From positions 434,001 to 498,000 of the forward strand of contig JAUKTV010000008.1 of NCBI GenBank assembly GCA_030549205.1: a stretch of DNA of 64,000 nucleotides, in the 5' to 3' direction. The translations under genes were made by a program, and so were the position numbers. Each line of letters starts with the position of its first letter. Positions within the stretch are counted from its first letter, which is position 1. Source of the stretch: Apiosordaria backusii. Its lineage: Eukaryota; Ascomycota; Sordariomycetes; Sordariales; Lasiosphaeriaceae. The notes below the pieces were generated by a model. The model made no database searches and was not told where the DNA came from. It was given only the letters and a program-made list of their open reading frames with translations. Positions 22,294 through 33,420 of the stretch are shown one piece after another.

Positions 22294-23419
22294 TCAAGTT
22301 GGCACCCTGATCTCCGCCACATTCTCATGCCCTGAACCCATATCAACAAGCGCTCGCTTGTTCGTGCTATCGTAGGACTCTTCGCTCCGGTCCTCAATCT
22401 TCACCTCCATGTCTCCGTTATCGGGGCCGTTTTGGCAATTGTTGATTACAGTTCCAATGCCGGGATTGTTAGCATTGTTGACCGGATTGCCATTGTTGAC
22501 CGGATTGGCATTGTTGACCTGATTGCCATTGTTGGCCTGGTTGCCATTGTTGGCCTGATGATTGCCCTTGGTGATGTTTCCAGAAGCAGTGATGATGCCG
22601 TCTCTAAGCATGTCGCGCAAGGCAACTGATTAGATGTCAGAGGGACATTCTTTGTGTGTGACAGATAGTTGGTAGAACGGAGCTGTACATACCTGCGGTG
22701 CGATATCTGAACTCAAAAACAGTGAACGGACGTTGGAGCGGATCACTAAAGTTTCCGCTGTCCTGATATCCGTTCCCTCCCCGCATATGGAAGAACTCTG
22801 CCTTGAGTGTCCCAGAGTGCCTTGCCGCAACAGTAGAGTCAAACACATGGGCCTCTCCAAAAATCCCGGCTATGGAACCAATTCATGAGTGTCAGCATTG
22901 TAGCATCTCCATGAGTCACGGAGTGCAAAACGTACCGTTGTCATGCTGAGGCTCGGCGGCAAATCGAAAAGGACACTGGATTGACCCTCCCAAGCCAGCA
23001 TTGCCAGGGTAGAGGACACACCAGTATTCGTATACATATTGGTTGCCGTAATACCAAGCCAAACCAATATCCTTCGGCGTAAGGTGGAAAAACGCCGGCA
23101 AGTGACCGTCAATAGAAAGCCTCAGCCCAACATGGTCGCTTCTCTTGCCATGAATTGCAAACGAGGGGTGAATGACCACCGCGAACTTGAACAGCTTTCC
23201 CGGCATGGCTTGGATATACGAGACAACGTGAGGAGCGGTCCGGGCTGGAGGCACGCCAGTGTCCGACCGCAGATCGTAAAGGTTGAAAGACAGATTGTCA
23301 ATGGGAAGCTGATGCGTGCCATACTCGCTGGCCAAATAGTTGTTAACCAGAAGCCAAACTGACAGACCACCCAGCTTTGGCGCGGGAGGGTGGAACCTGT
23401 TGAAAATGCTGGCGGCCAT
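22294..23419 (-). CDS. DUF7918-type protein, paralogue 1
   Basis: Three exons: 22936..23419, 22693..22869 and 22294..22625, 330 residues. The fold-defining blocks match the paralogue at 26040..27281: RTAPHVVSYIQAMPGKLFKF, IHPSFAIHGKRSDHVGLRLSIDG, then RPFTVFEFRYRTAVALRDML. The C-terminal exon carries an Asn-rich repeat (NNGNQ, NNANP and NNGNP units) and a psi-K-x-E motif (VKIE). DUF7918 proteins are common, poorly understood fungal proteins with a beta-sandwich-like N-terminal part. The Asn-rich tail is a lineage-specific embellishment absent from paralogue 2. Start chosen at the Met before AASIFNRF; an in-frame upstream extension has no support. Confidence 0.7.
22471..22560. repeat. 18-bp tandem repeat coding for Asn-rich units
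   Basis: About five units of the ATTGCCATTGTTGACCGG type lie in exon 3 of DUF7918 paralogue 1. The 18-bp period keeps the frame and encodes six-residue NN-x-N units on the minus strand. Confidence 0.85.
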
Positions 23420-23672
23420 GTTGATGATATTATGTACCTTAGGTAGGTAGGTAAGTCCGGAGGGAGGCGGCAGACTTGAACTCAGATACAATGTGGAACA
23501 AGAGCAAAATATTGTGCCACCAAGATAACAAGAACAAAAATCCATTGGCAAGTGAAATCGTCAGGTAGCGAGGCGGCGCAAAGGTGCCCTCAATTCTAGC
23601 TGCACTGTGCTGACCGCCGAGATTAGCGTGGTCAGCGGGTCGACGACGGGAGGGATGGGTACGTAGGTAACC

Positions 23673-23886
23673 ACATCGTAGACAAAAGAATGGAGCCTGT
23701 TACTTAAAATAACAGTCTTTAAAGATTACGATGAAGTATTGAAAGACAGTCAATAGGTTTTACATATATTTTGATAAGCATTTAAATAGTACAGTTAGAA
23801 CGCCTATTAAGCATCTTTCAACGCATATTCACTATCGATTGAGGCTTCTTATTAAATAGTAATCTCCATTCTTTTCTCCACAGCGT
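23673..23886. mobile_element. short non-autonomous element, subfamily A (copy 3)
   Basis: The 214-bp element has 23-bp imperfect terminal inverted repeats: the left begins ACATCGTAGACAAAAGAATG, and the right, reverse complemented, begins ACGCTGTGGAGAAAAGAATG. It is flanked by an exact 7-bp direct repeat, GGTAACC, at 23666-23672 and 23887-23893. It holds only one or two internal AAAGATAG-type units and appears to be the shortest-array member. Non-coding. Confidence 0.85.
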
Positions 23887-23893
23887 GGTAACC

Positions 23894-24247
23894 TCAGGTC
23901 TATGCCCTACTTTCACCTGCTATGTGCTGGCATTTACCACTCCAGATCTGTTGGTCACCTCTTGAATAGGCTCCAGTCTACTCACAATCGTGATCTGATT
24001 CTCTTACTAACAGTTCACCCTGGGTGGTTTTGTTCAGCGATTGCGATCATCCTTCACATCGCACAGAGCCAACAAGCACAAAGATAATATCTTTTTGTAG
24101 GTATCAAGGGTCTTATGCTCTCAAGTGCTACAAACGCAAAGCTTGATTCAACCAGTCTCTGAAAGCCTAGCTCTGGAGCCTAGGCAGGTACTTGGTAGGC
24201 GATCAACACGTTCGGATATCAGATGGTCGACTTCCATGGTATCGTTT
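23894..24247. other. intergenic
   Basis: No gene seen between copy 3 of the element and the stop codon of the DJ-1-like gene. Confidence 0.4.
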
Positions 24248-25166
24248 TTACCAGATAATCCTCTTTTCACCCTCATTCATGGGGTAAAACGGGCCAGCCT
24301 GTCCCCCAGGATTGAACTCCAACCCCTCGAGCGCCATGATATTAACAAACTCTTTGTCAAAGTTGTCCAAGCAATATCTCGCAATCATATCCATACCTAA
24401 TCACCACGACAGTCAGTATTGCATCTCTCAACCATTTGAATCCATAAATTGAAGAAGACTCACCAGCCCCAGCACCCCCCGCCGTCCAAAGTTCACCCTT
24501 CCCCCCTCCCCCCTCATACTCCTTCTCATCCACGACCCACCTCTGATACTTCCACTCAGTCCCCGGAAACCCCGCCCTCGCCACCCCCAAAAACTCCTTG
24601 TTGGTTGTCACCTTCTTCCCCTCCAACAATCCCGTAGAAGCCAGCCACAAACTCCCAATACAAGTCGTCATCCACACCCTCGTCTTCCCCCACGCCTCCT
24701 TCATGAACCGATCCGCTGCCTCTGGTCTATGCGTAGGCAGCGGACCACCAATGAGGACAATGTCCAGATCCCTGGGACATTCATCATAGGTGGTATTGGG
24801 CAGGAACTTGAACCCACCAATGGAGTTCGGGAGGGAGGCATTGGGGGGCGTAGTGCTTGCCGGTTCGAGGGAGGAGGAGATGTAAAAGAACTCAATGTCC
24901 ATTGCGTGGGGGAGGAAGTCGGCAAACTTGGGGTCGAGAGGGAGGACCTGGTTCAGGTAGCCGGTGGAGAGGTTGCCGAAGAGGTCGATGCCCATAATAT
25001 CGGAGAGTTGCACTTGCTCGAGGAGGACGCCGATGCGGAGGGATTTGGGGGCCATCTTTGCCGGCTGTTTGTCGTTGGACTTGGACTGAAAATAAGGGGT
25101 GAAGCTGGTGTTGACTGAAGAAACTGGAGTTTGATGAAGAACGTTGGAGTCAAAAACAAAAGACAT
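24248..25166 (-). CDS. DJ-1/PfpI superfamily protein
   Basis: Two exons: 24464..25166 and 24248..24396 (67-nt intron), 283 residues. A start at the internal Met (MAPKSLRIGVLL, residue 38) would give 246. The domain covers nearly all of the shorter form: IGVLLEQVQLSDIMGIDLFG, the strand DLDIVLIGGPLPTH, the nucleophile elbow TTCIGSLWLAS with its Cys, then WTAGGAGAGMDM across the intron and MIARYCLDNF. The protein is of the ThiJ/PfpI-like kind often found in fungal metabolism or stress loci, not an obvious glyoxalase III. It sits between the two DUF7918 paralogues; no functional link is known. The N-terminal 37 residues are polar and may be untranslated leader. Confidence 0.85.
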
Positions 25167-25559
25167 AGAGGACTTACTTATACTATCCTGAATTCAAATT
25201 CCTCCGTTGCTGACCGGAGCCAAACCACCCTCGGCGACGAAGCTGTCGTGCTATGGAAAGACTAAACAGAGACCGTTACACTGGGGACTGGAGTCCGGTG
25301 GAATGTGTAGATGTCGTACCGAGCGCACTCGGAACCAGTGGTTTGGCCCCGAGCCCAGTCGGAGGTTAGCCGAAGCGTAACGTAAGAAGTGAACGCCGCT
25401 GGCTCCAGTCCGATCCCTATTTAGGGGCTGGTCGTTCAACCCTAACCCAATAGCAGCTGAAAACCAAGAGAGATGCAAGTTCAACCCTTTCGGAAACAAG
25501 ACTCCACCACGCACAAAATGGAGATGGAGTCAAAAATGGAGTCCAAAAGCAAATCCAAA
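25167..25559. other. intergenic between DJ-1-like gene and tRNA-Thr
   Basis: No gene. T-tracts just beyond the tRNA 3' end (minus strand) can serve as the polymerase III terminator; the rest is upstream DNA of the DJ-1-like gene. Confidence 0.45.
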
Positions 25560-25631
25560 TGCCCACAGCCAGAATTGAACTGACGACCTTGTCATTACTA
25601 GTGACACGCTCTACCACTGAGCCATGCGGGC
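25560..25631 (-). tRNA. tRNA-Thr (anticodon AGU), intronless
   Basis: The minus strand folds as a full cloverleaf. The acceptor stem is GCCCGCA/TGTGGGC and the D-arm is GCTCAGTGGTAGAGC. The anticodon arm is TGTCA-CTAGTAA-TGACA with AGT in the middle. The variable loop is followed by the T-arm GTCAG-TTCAATT-CTGGC, then an A discriminator. The T-loop reads TTCAATT, slightly off the usual TTCGANT. T-runs follow downstream. It lies between the DJ-1-like gene and DUF7918 paralogue 2. Confidence 0.93.
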
Positions 25632-26039
25632 TGATGATTGGTTGCTGTTGAAGGCTGGGTGGGATCAAGGGTTTCTGAAGGTGATGAAATGGGTGTATCC
25701 AGCGAGTGGGGGATCATCGAAATGAAGACAGAAGAATCGAGGGAGTGCGGTTTGCTGGGTCGGGGTGGAATTGCAGGTTCTGGGGCAAGGTGTCAGGAAA
25801 GAGCCAAGGGATCCCGTCAGAGTCCGTGCACTGTTCCTTCCAGCCTCAATTCCTCAACCTCGTGTTAAAATGATGAAAATGGTGGACGCGGGAGCACGTG
25901 ATCTCGCGACAAGGCGTTAGTTCAGCAGCGCGCTAAAGCTTAATTGGGAATTGGATTTCTTTTGCTGTTTGCATCAGCTCCAAACAACATCCATCCTTCT
26001 GCTTCCTCATCAAACACAAAGTGCATAAGATTGGACGCA
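25632..26039. other. intergenic upstream of DUF7918 paralogue 2
   Basis: Nothing recognised apart from presumed promoter sequence; short frames without domain. Confidence 0.4.
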
Positions 26040-27281
26040 ATGGCCATACTTCCGTCCGTTCCTGGCCTCACTGTGACCATTGAGGTTACCGAAAAGCCCA
26101 CCAAGGAGTATGATGATCCCGAAGCTCATTCGCTGCAAGTCGAAATGCAGCCTGAAGACTTCGACCTCCCACCGAACCTTCCGCCCAACGACATTCCCTA
26201 CGTGGTCAAGTACATTGAAGCCAAGCCCGGGGCGTTCTATCGGTTCAAGGTGACCCTTCTTCCCAGATTTTCACAAAAGGCCCATCACGTGGCTTACACG
26301 GTGTCCAATGACGGGTCACGAGCTTTACCGTCGCATATCACCAAGAGGTACCGCGTCGAGAGGCATGGCTTAAGTGTCTTGGAGCATACGGCTGCGTCCA
26401 CCGTCCGCAAAACGCGGGGTGGTAATTTCATTAGGCGGTATTTTTGCTTTGCTGCTCTCAACGTTGGTGTGTGCCTACCAAAGATTGTCAACACAATCCA
26501 AAGGGAAAACGCTAATCACGGTCCATTTGCAGTTGAGTCCGACAACTTCACGACTGAGGAAGTCAAGGAACAGATTTCCAAGGCAAAAGATTGCGGAGTT
26601 CTCAAGGTTGAGTTGTATCATATGGAGGAGTCCGGGCTCGAGCCTTGGAGATGGAGTTGTAGCGATGTGTCTGAATCCAACACGACCATGGCCGAGAAGG
26701 CTTTGAAAGGCAAAGCCATCGACTGCATTGCAGGGTTAGTAACTCTTTCTACCGATATTATCTTAATCTCTCCCGCTCACCACTATCAGCTCGGTTTCTC
26801 GCCCCTCAAAGGACCCCGGAATGTTTTATGTGGACAAGTACCATGACCCCAAAAAGCGTCCCTTTGCTATTTTTGAGTTTCGATATCGTTCAAAGGGTAT
26901 GTTGAAACTAGCACCCCCAGTCTTACATCAGCACCTTACTCACCTATCTTTTCCATGCAGAAGGACTCATCAAAGAGGGCATCATTCCACGGCCGACCAT
27001 TTCAGATGAGGTCGAGGAGATGAGTGAGTCCGAGGTTCGGCGAAAGCTGGCGGAGCTGTTGGAGAAGCAAAACGTACGGATCAGGAAACCATTTGACAAA
27101 TTTCTTACAGCTGACAACGAGATAGTCTGGACAAGGGCAGGACGTCAAACCTGCCAGGCTCAAGCGTGAAGCTGACCGGATGGAGGTCGACGACTGGGCT
27201 CCCAATCCCGCGTTTGAGACTCGCTACAAGACACGAAGATTGTCGCATGGAAAAATGGAGATTGATCTTACCGACGATTGA
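26040..27281 (+). CDS. DUF7918-type protein, paralogue 2
   Basis: Five exons: 26040..26466, 26533..26734, 26790..26896, 26961..27073 and 27126..27281, giving 334 residues. All introns have GT...AG and recognisable branch sites. Family hallmarks are VPGLTVTIEV, TKEYDD, YVVKYIEAKPGAFYRFKV, CGVLKVELYHMEE, EKALKGKAI and RPFAIFEFRYRSKEGLIKEGIIP. The C-terminus is charged (LKREADRMEVDD ... MEIDLTDD). The FEFRYR-x-x-x-(A/G)-L block is the strongest match to the paralogue at 22.3-23.4 kb, which lies on the opposite strand. Molecular function unknown. Confidence 0.8.
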
Positions 27282-28197
27282 TGCGTTGGGCGAAAAGGGC
27301 GTCGGAGTTGATAGTTTGATGGATTGTGAGTTATTGCTTTATTTGGGAACGTTATTTGACGATATAGACCTACAGATGGCGTTGAGGGCCCCGGACCAGT
27401 CTGCATGACGGTATCGAGAGCAGTGTGTTTGCTTTGCACTTCGGAAGGAAATATCGGGTATTATCATTTGTCGGGAGCTTGCTAAATTGCACATGGGTTC
27501 ATGTTGAACATTCTTAATGTAATTACTGGGCTGTCATTTCTAGAGGCTTTTATTTTAATTTGCAGACGGTGTTTGAGACGTTTTTGGGGTGGCTACCTAA
27601 CCTATCTAGCGACGATAGCAAAGAGAAGGCCCCGTAGGTAATCATTGCCATGATTCTTGTTATTCACATGCTGTGCCAAAAGGCTACCTCGATGATATCA
27701 TCCCTGCCCCTGAATTCGAATCAATCCGAGTCACATGTCAGATCAATTACCGCCCCTTCATCTTCACCATGCCCATTCTGGCCTGAAGGACCCATTGCCC
27801 CTGACTTAGATCTCTGTCCTCTATCCGTCTCACTCTTATGCTCATTCCTGATGCCCCACTATGCATGAGCACCACTCGAGGAAAGAACTGCCCATGCCAA
27901 ACTCTCAACCACCAGTCAGTGAAAATGGCGCCTAACTTGAGTTTTACCTCAAAAACCAGGACATAAACTGAGATTGACGACCAAAACCAGGAACACGATT
28001 TGACAGTTGCAACTAAAAAACACATCGTCTCCAGGGATTTGACCTGCAATAATTTATTTTCAACGCATTGGATCCTTATTTTGGTGCAACTTTTAGAACA
28101 AAAAGATGGCGAAAGACAACATCAGAACCCTCATCATAATGGCATGTGAGGGCGCAGGCACGCAGTCGACCTGGAACCTACAGGTACCCGAATCAGT
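27282..28197. other. intergenic
   Basis: About 0.9 kb without a supported gene, ending at copy 4 of the short element. Confidence 0.45.
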
Positions 28198-28425
28198 ACG
28201 GTCTTTTACACAGAGTGAAAGAATGAAGAATTAGAACTGGCACCGCTACATACACAACCTACCACATAACTGATAGTACAGACGTTTCGATTGCATTTAA
28301 AGGCCTTTTGACTATCTGAAAGGTCAATCGACTATCTTCAAAGGTCTGCCGACTATCTTTAATGGTCTGCCGCCTGTCTTTCAAGGCCTAACGGCTGTCT
28401 TGTGTGGTCTGTCAACCTTCACAAC
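28198..28425. mobile_element. short non-autonomous element, subfamily B (copy 4, degraded ends)
   Basis: The stretch AACTGGCACCGCTACATACA then ACCTACCACATAACT matches the left arm of the copy at 61.9 kb. About four units of TATCTTTAAAGGTCTGCCGAC type follow, then GGCTGTCTTGTGTGGTCTGT. The outer 20-40 bp at both ends are degraded or lost, and no flanking repeat is recognisable. Boundaries are approximate. It ends about 75 bp from the stop codon of the next gene. Confidence 0.65.
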
Positions 28426-28500
28426 AGATCCGCCATTTCAGGGCCAAGTATTGGAAGCCGCCACTGTCAAAGTTGGCAGGCTCATCAACCAGAAAAGGTT

Positions 28501-29295
28501 TTAGCAAGAGCTGCCGCCCTCGCGCTTGAAGTTGAAGACATGGCTATGAGTCATGGACGGTTTGGTATCCTCCGGGCTGGCGAACATCCAAGAAGTTGCC
28601 GGAGTAGCTCCCTCAGACTTTATAGCCGGGCCGGAGGTGGAGAGAGGGCGAACGTTGAAGGTCACACCCGACTCGATCACCACCGCTCCATAGCTAGAAG
28701 AGTTATGGTGCTGGATGATGTTCTTGATCTCCTCTCCAAGTTTTCCGCGATCGGCCGGAACTGCCTCGACCTCGAAGCGGGCACGGCGCAATTTGGAGAA
28801 GATGACCTGCTCAACCGAGAGCCAGTCCACCGTCTTCTGGTCCTTGATCCAGTTCTCGGGGTTGAACGGATTGATGGCCGAGATCGACATCTTGACTTGC
28901 TGAAGGCTCTTGTGATACACAGCTCGCATGCGAAAATTGCCCGCGGAATAGGCGATATGGTTGAAGTAGCAATAGCGACCCTTGCGACGACGGCTTGCAG
29001 CCGATTTGCGGTCGGAATTTTGGCCCACAGCCGGCTTGTGGTCGGGAAGGGCTGAGAGGGTCTGCTCCTGAGGTCAGATAAAATCACAACGTAAAAGATA
29101 GAAGACGCAAAGGGAAATGAAGAAAACAAGGGTTGTGCTCACCATCTTGGGCTCTTGCTTCACAGCCTTGGACTCTCGCTTGACGACCTTCGAGCTTGTG
29201 TTGGCCTTGGGGGGAGCCATCGGAATTTTCGACATGTCAAACCCGCCACCGGGCTCGTCTTTGACAAAGCCCTCTTCTTTCTTGATGAATGACAT
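28501..29295 (-). CDS. unknown protein with dense psi-K-x-E (SUMO-consensus) motifs
   Basis: Two exons: 29143..29295 and 28501..29067 (75-nt intron), 239 residues. No domain recognised. The N-terminal 50 residues contain IKKE, VKDE, VKRE and VKQE, and a further IKSE lies near the C-terminus: five matches to the psi-K-x-E SUMO-acceptor consensus. A basic patch (ASRRRKGR, about residue 78-85) could be a nuclear signal. The central part (about 85-185) is predicted mixed alpha/beta, including WIKDQKTVDWLSVEQVIFSK. Nuclear location and SUMO modification are inferences. The gene lies tail-to-tail with DUF7918 paralogue 2. Confidence 0.6.
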
Positions 29296-29708
29296 CGTGG
29301 GTACCTATGAGTCGTGGCTCAGCGGAGGCTTCCAATGGGGAGGTTCGACGACTAAGCGATGCCGAGAGAGAGATGCCGAGAGAGAGACGCCGAGAGAGAG
29401 AGGGGAGCTGCCAGAGACGAGGAGGTCGAGACCAAAACAAGCACCCCGCCATCCAGTCAGCGGTGGAAGGTGCACCCGGTGGAAGGTGGCAGCCTGCCTG
29501 GGGCAAGATAGGTCGTTCCTTCCTGCGATGTGTTCCTGCGATGTGTGAAATCCTGGATGGCAGGCGAACAGCAAATAACATGGTTACCTACCTGATCTTA
29601 GGTACCCTCAGCTGGGTGGGGGATTTGGCACATGCGAGGACACTCGAGAGACGCAATCCCTTTGGCAACAGTGCATTTTTGTGACAGTCAGAGGCCGAGG
29701 ATGACGCC
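29296..29708. other. intergenic with GA-rich microsatellite
   Basis: Between the unknown protein and photolyase. Positions 29358-29403 hold three copies of a roughly 15-bp GATGCCGAGAGAGAG-type unit ending in a GA run. No gene. Confidence 0.6.
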
Positions 29709-31706
29709 TCAGAGACCACTGTCTATTCCCCTCTTATACGCAGCAAGCGTCCTTTCTCTCGCACCCTTATGCTCGACAATGGGCTTGGGATACCCTGCCT
29801 TGCTTGCCAGCGCGCCGGCCCCTCGTCCATATGGTTCGTGGATTGCCTTGCCCTTGACATCCTTCAGTTCTGGAACCCACTTGCGAATGTACTCGCCATC
29901 AGGATCAAACTTTTCGCTCTGAAGTAGAGGGTTGAAGATACGGAAGTACGGCTGTGGATCTACGCCCACTGACGCTGAGAACCCCCATCCTCCATTGTTA
30001 CTTGCGAAATCGCCGTCGACGAGATGCTCCATGAAGTACTTCTCTCCCATCCTCCAGTCAAGAAGCAGGTCCTTGCACAGGAATGAGGCAACAATCATTC
30101 GACAGCGGTTATGCATCCAGCCCATGCTACGGAGCTGGCGCATGGCGGCGTCAACAATAGGGAATCCGGTGCGTCCTTCTTTCCAAGCGTTGAAGTGCTC
30201 CATGTCGTAGGACCACTCGATATTGGAGTACTCGGGCTTGAAGGGTTTGTTCATACTGAATTGCACTGTCAGAAACGGAATGGGCACTAACAGGGAAGAC
30301 CTACCAGATATACGGCCATTGCACCAAGACATGCTTGTAAAAGTCCCTCCACGCAACCTCGCTAATCCATGTCTGAATCCCCTCGTTCCCTCCGTCCAAC
30401 TTCTTTGTGTTGTTACGACTACGGGCTGTCCGGACAGCAGTTCTCGCGCTGAGAGTACCACTCGCAAAGTGGACGGAGAGGTTGGAAGTGCCAGGGTGGG
30501 AAGGGATATTTCGGTTTTGTTGGTACTTGCCAATGGCTTGGTCGGCAAACTTGGAGAGCCGCTTCATGGCCTCGTGTTCCCCAGCTGGCCATAAAGCTCG
30601 ATACCTTTCCCGATCCTCCTTGCTCAGGCTCTTGTTTTTTGGCGCCGTTGGTATTGGACACGCAAAAAGATGCGCAAACTTCGTTCTCGTGGACTCGGGA
30701 TTCCTTGCTGGGGATTCCACCAGCTCCAACAGGTCTAGATTCTCATGAACATGGCGAACCCACGTCCTGAACCACGGTGTATACACGGCATACTGCCCAC
30801 CGCTTCCACTTGTCAGCCTACCCGGCGGCACAACGCAAGTATCGTGCAGCATATCCATGACAAGCCCCTTCTCTCCGAGCAGTCTCGTCATCTTGGCATC
30901 CCTCCTCAACTCATCTACTTCATACTCCATATTGGCAAAAAGGTGACTGGCACCCCATTCACCCATCAGCTCCATGATCCTACTCGGTATCTCCCTCCTC
31001 TTCTCCACAGTCTCAACCCAGAGAGGGACATCCAACTCCGCCAGGCCCTTCTTGAGCACCTCCAGCGTCCTCAGCATAAAGTCCACCCTGGCAGGGGCAG
31101 TCAAGTGCGCCTCAAGGTCTTGCGGACTGAGGATATACAGCGCGATGAGCGGCACACCAGCAGCCTGAGCCTTCTGGCTGGCACAAAACAAGGCAGTGTT
31201 GTCTGTTGTCCTCAAGTCCATCTTGAACCAGTGCACCACCGCCCCTGTGACAGGCGTGTTGGCCTTATGTTCTGCTGTGTCCGCCTGTGCGGCCTTGAGT
31301 AGCTCGATAGGGCGGGGCAGCTCATTGTTGTTATAGGCTCTGGCTCGAGCGTTGGACATTTCGTGCGGGTAATACTTCCGGAGGACGATGCCGTGTTCTT
31401 CGGCATCTTGGTGGAAGGGGTGGGGAGCTCGCAGGGGGTCTGAGGAAAGAGATGGATTGGAAGGGGGGTCGGCGAGGGTGGTCTTGCGCTTCTTTTCTGG
31501 AGGGGGTGGTCAAGATTGGATTTAGAGACCCCGTTGGTGCCATTGGTGCTTTGCACACCGCTTACGGAGGGCTTTCGTTTGGGATATCTATTGGCTGGCA
31601 TGGTGGTGAGGTTGAGCGTTCTGCAAGAACGGTAAAAGTGTGGATGGAGAGTGGACGATGATGCAATAATTTGCGATAGTCTACGAGGACGAAGTATGAA
31701 GAACAT
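29709..31706 (-). CDS. phr: class I CPD photolyase
   Basis: Three exons: 31559..31706 (or from 31601), 30305..31496 and 29709..30255. A start at 31601 (MPANRYPKRK) gives 593 residues; the in-frame Met at 31706 gives 628. The N-terminal photolyase domain starts at AVVHWFKMDLRTTDN, with GVPLIALYILSPQD and RVDFMLRTLEVLKKGL. The FAD-binding domain includes TSNLSVHFASGTLSARTAVR, WISEVAWRDFYKHVL, TGFPIVDAAMRQL, MHNRCRMIVASFLCKDLLL and DGDFASNNGGWGFSASVG. It repairs cyclobutane pyrimidine dimers with blue or UVA light. The 49-nt intron restores WPYICMNKPF. The first intron is less certain: the chosen donor (GTGTGC, 62 nt) gives SVSEKKRK, which fits homologues; a better-looking GTAAGC donor with a later acceptor also keeps frame. 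The longer N-terminus resembles a mitochondrial presequence. Confidence 0.92.
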
Positions 31707-32552
31707 GGAGATTGAGAAAAAAGAGAAGAAGGGGTGCCGAAAGACCTTGCTTTCAGCGTTTGCCCGTTTGTTTTGAGGGGCGGCAGGTCCAATGTTCCAG
31801 CGATCGCCAATCGGACCATGCGCGGCTGGCGATTGCTCGATCGCGGTGGACGTCATGGTGTCTCTGACATCGCGCCCCGATCCGATCCGTTTCCCAGCTT
31901 CTTTGTTAGCGCGGCATCAACATGTGCCAGGGGAATTCGGCGACAGGAATTTTGGGGTGATTTGCTCAGACTCCTGGGCAAATGGAAATCGAAACAGAGA
32001 TGCACATGGCATTCCAAGCACTCAACCACGCTGGACCAGTGAGGGAGAAATGTAAGACCCGTATCTGTACCATAACGAGCAACTTCTCCGTTACGGCTTT
32101 CTCGAGGCCTCTTGATTGATCTACGGCATGGGAGCTATCGAGATAGCCACAGACTCCCCAAATATCGAAAATGGATCTGGTGAGCTTTGCTGGCCGGGTT
32201 GCAGTCACGCAAGAAAGTTGAGGTGAGGAAAAGAGCAGGATTCGGGAGGGGCAGGAATAAGTGATCACGATGCCAGTGTATTTTGTTCCGAGTAGACAAT
32301 GCCCGTTGACGCCATCGAGAGAGTTACCGGCAAAGCTGTATCTCTGCGAAAAAAAGAAAACGCATGATTCCCAAACCCAGCCGTCATCCCGCTGCCCGTC
32401 GTCTAAATCGTTCGTTCAAAAAGGCGTCCGGAAAGTTTTTAAAAAACGCACATCTGCCCAAAAAATCCGTCAGCACTTCCGCCTACAATTGATGTGCTCA
32501 ACCCAGATTCCCAACATACCATCATCTCCTCCCAATATCCAGCACTCGTAAT
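31707..32552. other. intergenic between eS21 and photolyase
   Basis: No gene recognised. It should hold the photolyase promoter and the eS21 terminator. Confidence 0.45.
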
Positions 32553-32913
32553 TTATCTCTGGGCGGACCAGACGTTCTTGAGGAGACCGTCACGCTGAGC
32601 AAGTCTGTTCAAAGAATCGTCGCTCTCGCCCATGGCGCGAACGAAACCGGAGAGAGCATAGATGATGTTCTCGCCCTGGATGGCCCGGCCGTTCTCGTCG
32701 ACCTTAGCGATGGTGATCTGGCAAGAACCGTGGTCCTTGGCCTTGATGATGCGGCCCGTCGCAGAGCACTTGCGGGGGACGTAACTGAAGGAGAGAAATT
32801 CCAAAGTCAGCACACAACCGTTTCCCTCGTCGCCGTTCATTCGTGCCGTCGGGGTGCGGAAAAAAGAGGGCGAGGGCTTACAGATCAACGATCTCTCCCT
32901 TGTCGTTCTCCAT
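32553..32913 (-). CDS. rps21: 40S ribosomal protein eS21
   Basis: Two exons: 32882..32913 and 32553..32784 (97-nt intron), 87 residues, the usual eS21 length. The sequence opens MENDKGEIVDLYVPRKCSAT and continues with GRIIKAKDHGSCQI, NIIYALSGFVRAMGESDDSL and LAQRDGLLKNVW. The intron directly after eleven codons is a standard position for fungal ribosomal protein genes. It is a component of the small ribosomal subunit, near the platform, needed for 20S pre-rRNA maturation. Confidence 0.96.
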
Positions 32914-33420
32914 GGCTGCGACTTGGTGATGAGTGCTGCGAAAAGACGGGTTTGGGTTTGCTTTGCGGTGTCGGAGAGGGCAGGACTGCTAAAATTTCGA
33001 GAGTCTTGAATTTCGATCAGTTTTGGATTGGTGATTTGGTGGGTGCCGGGGTCTGTGGGCTCGTGCGCACAGACCATCCGAGACCCCACTACCGCTCGCA
33101 TAGGGAAAGTGGGTCATAGCTTGGCCCTCATGTGTCCAGTCAGGTGATGCCGCGCGGTCTTCGCGAAGTTGACAAGCTTGGCTGCCCCGCCGAGAATCTA
33201 AACAATTGAGGTTGGCAGCACCTGTCATCGCGAGGGCCCATGGATCGTGTTGACGCCCCTTGAGTGTTCATGACGATGCGTGCTAAATAAACATTACATT
33301 CCGAACTTCTCCTTGTTCTCGTTTCCTTTTGTCAACCTGCCTCGCTTCAAAATCTCCCTCCAACGCGCCGGGCGCATTCTGCCGCGGAGACTGAGGATAT
33401 TCTCTTCTCCACCCTCCACG
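32914..33420. promoter_or_regulatory. divergent intergenic promoter between eS21 and slx4
   Basis: About 500 bp separate the divergent starts of eS21 and SLX4 and must carry both promoters. No clear TATA box is seen. Confidence 0.5.

Noticed and set aside
31491..31565. Alternative first intron of photolyase using the GTAAGC donor and an AAAAG acceptor
   Set aside because: Keeps frame and has the better donor, but loses residues (EKKRK) that fit homologues; noted as an alternative, not chosen.
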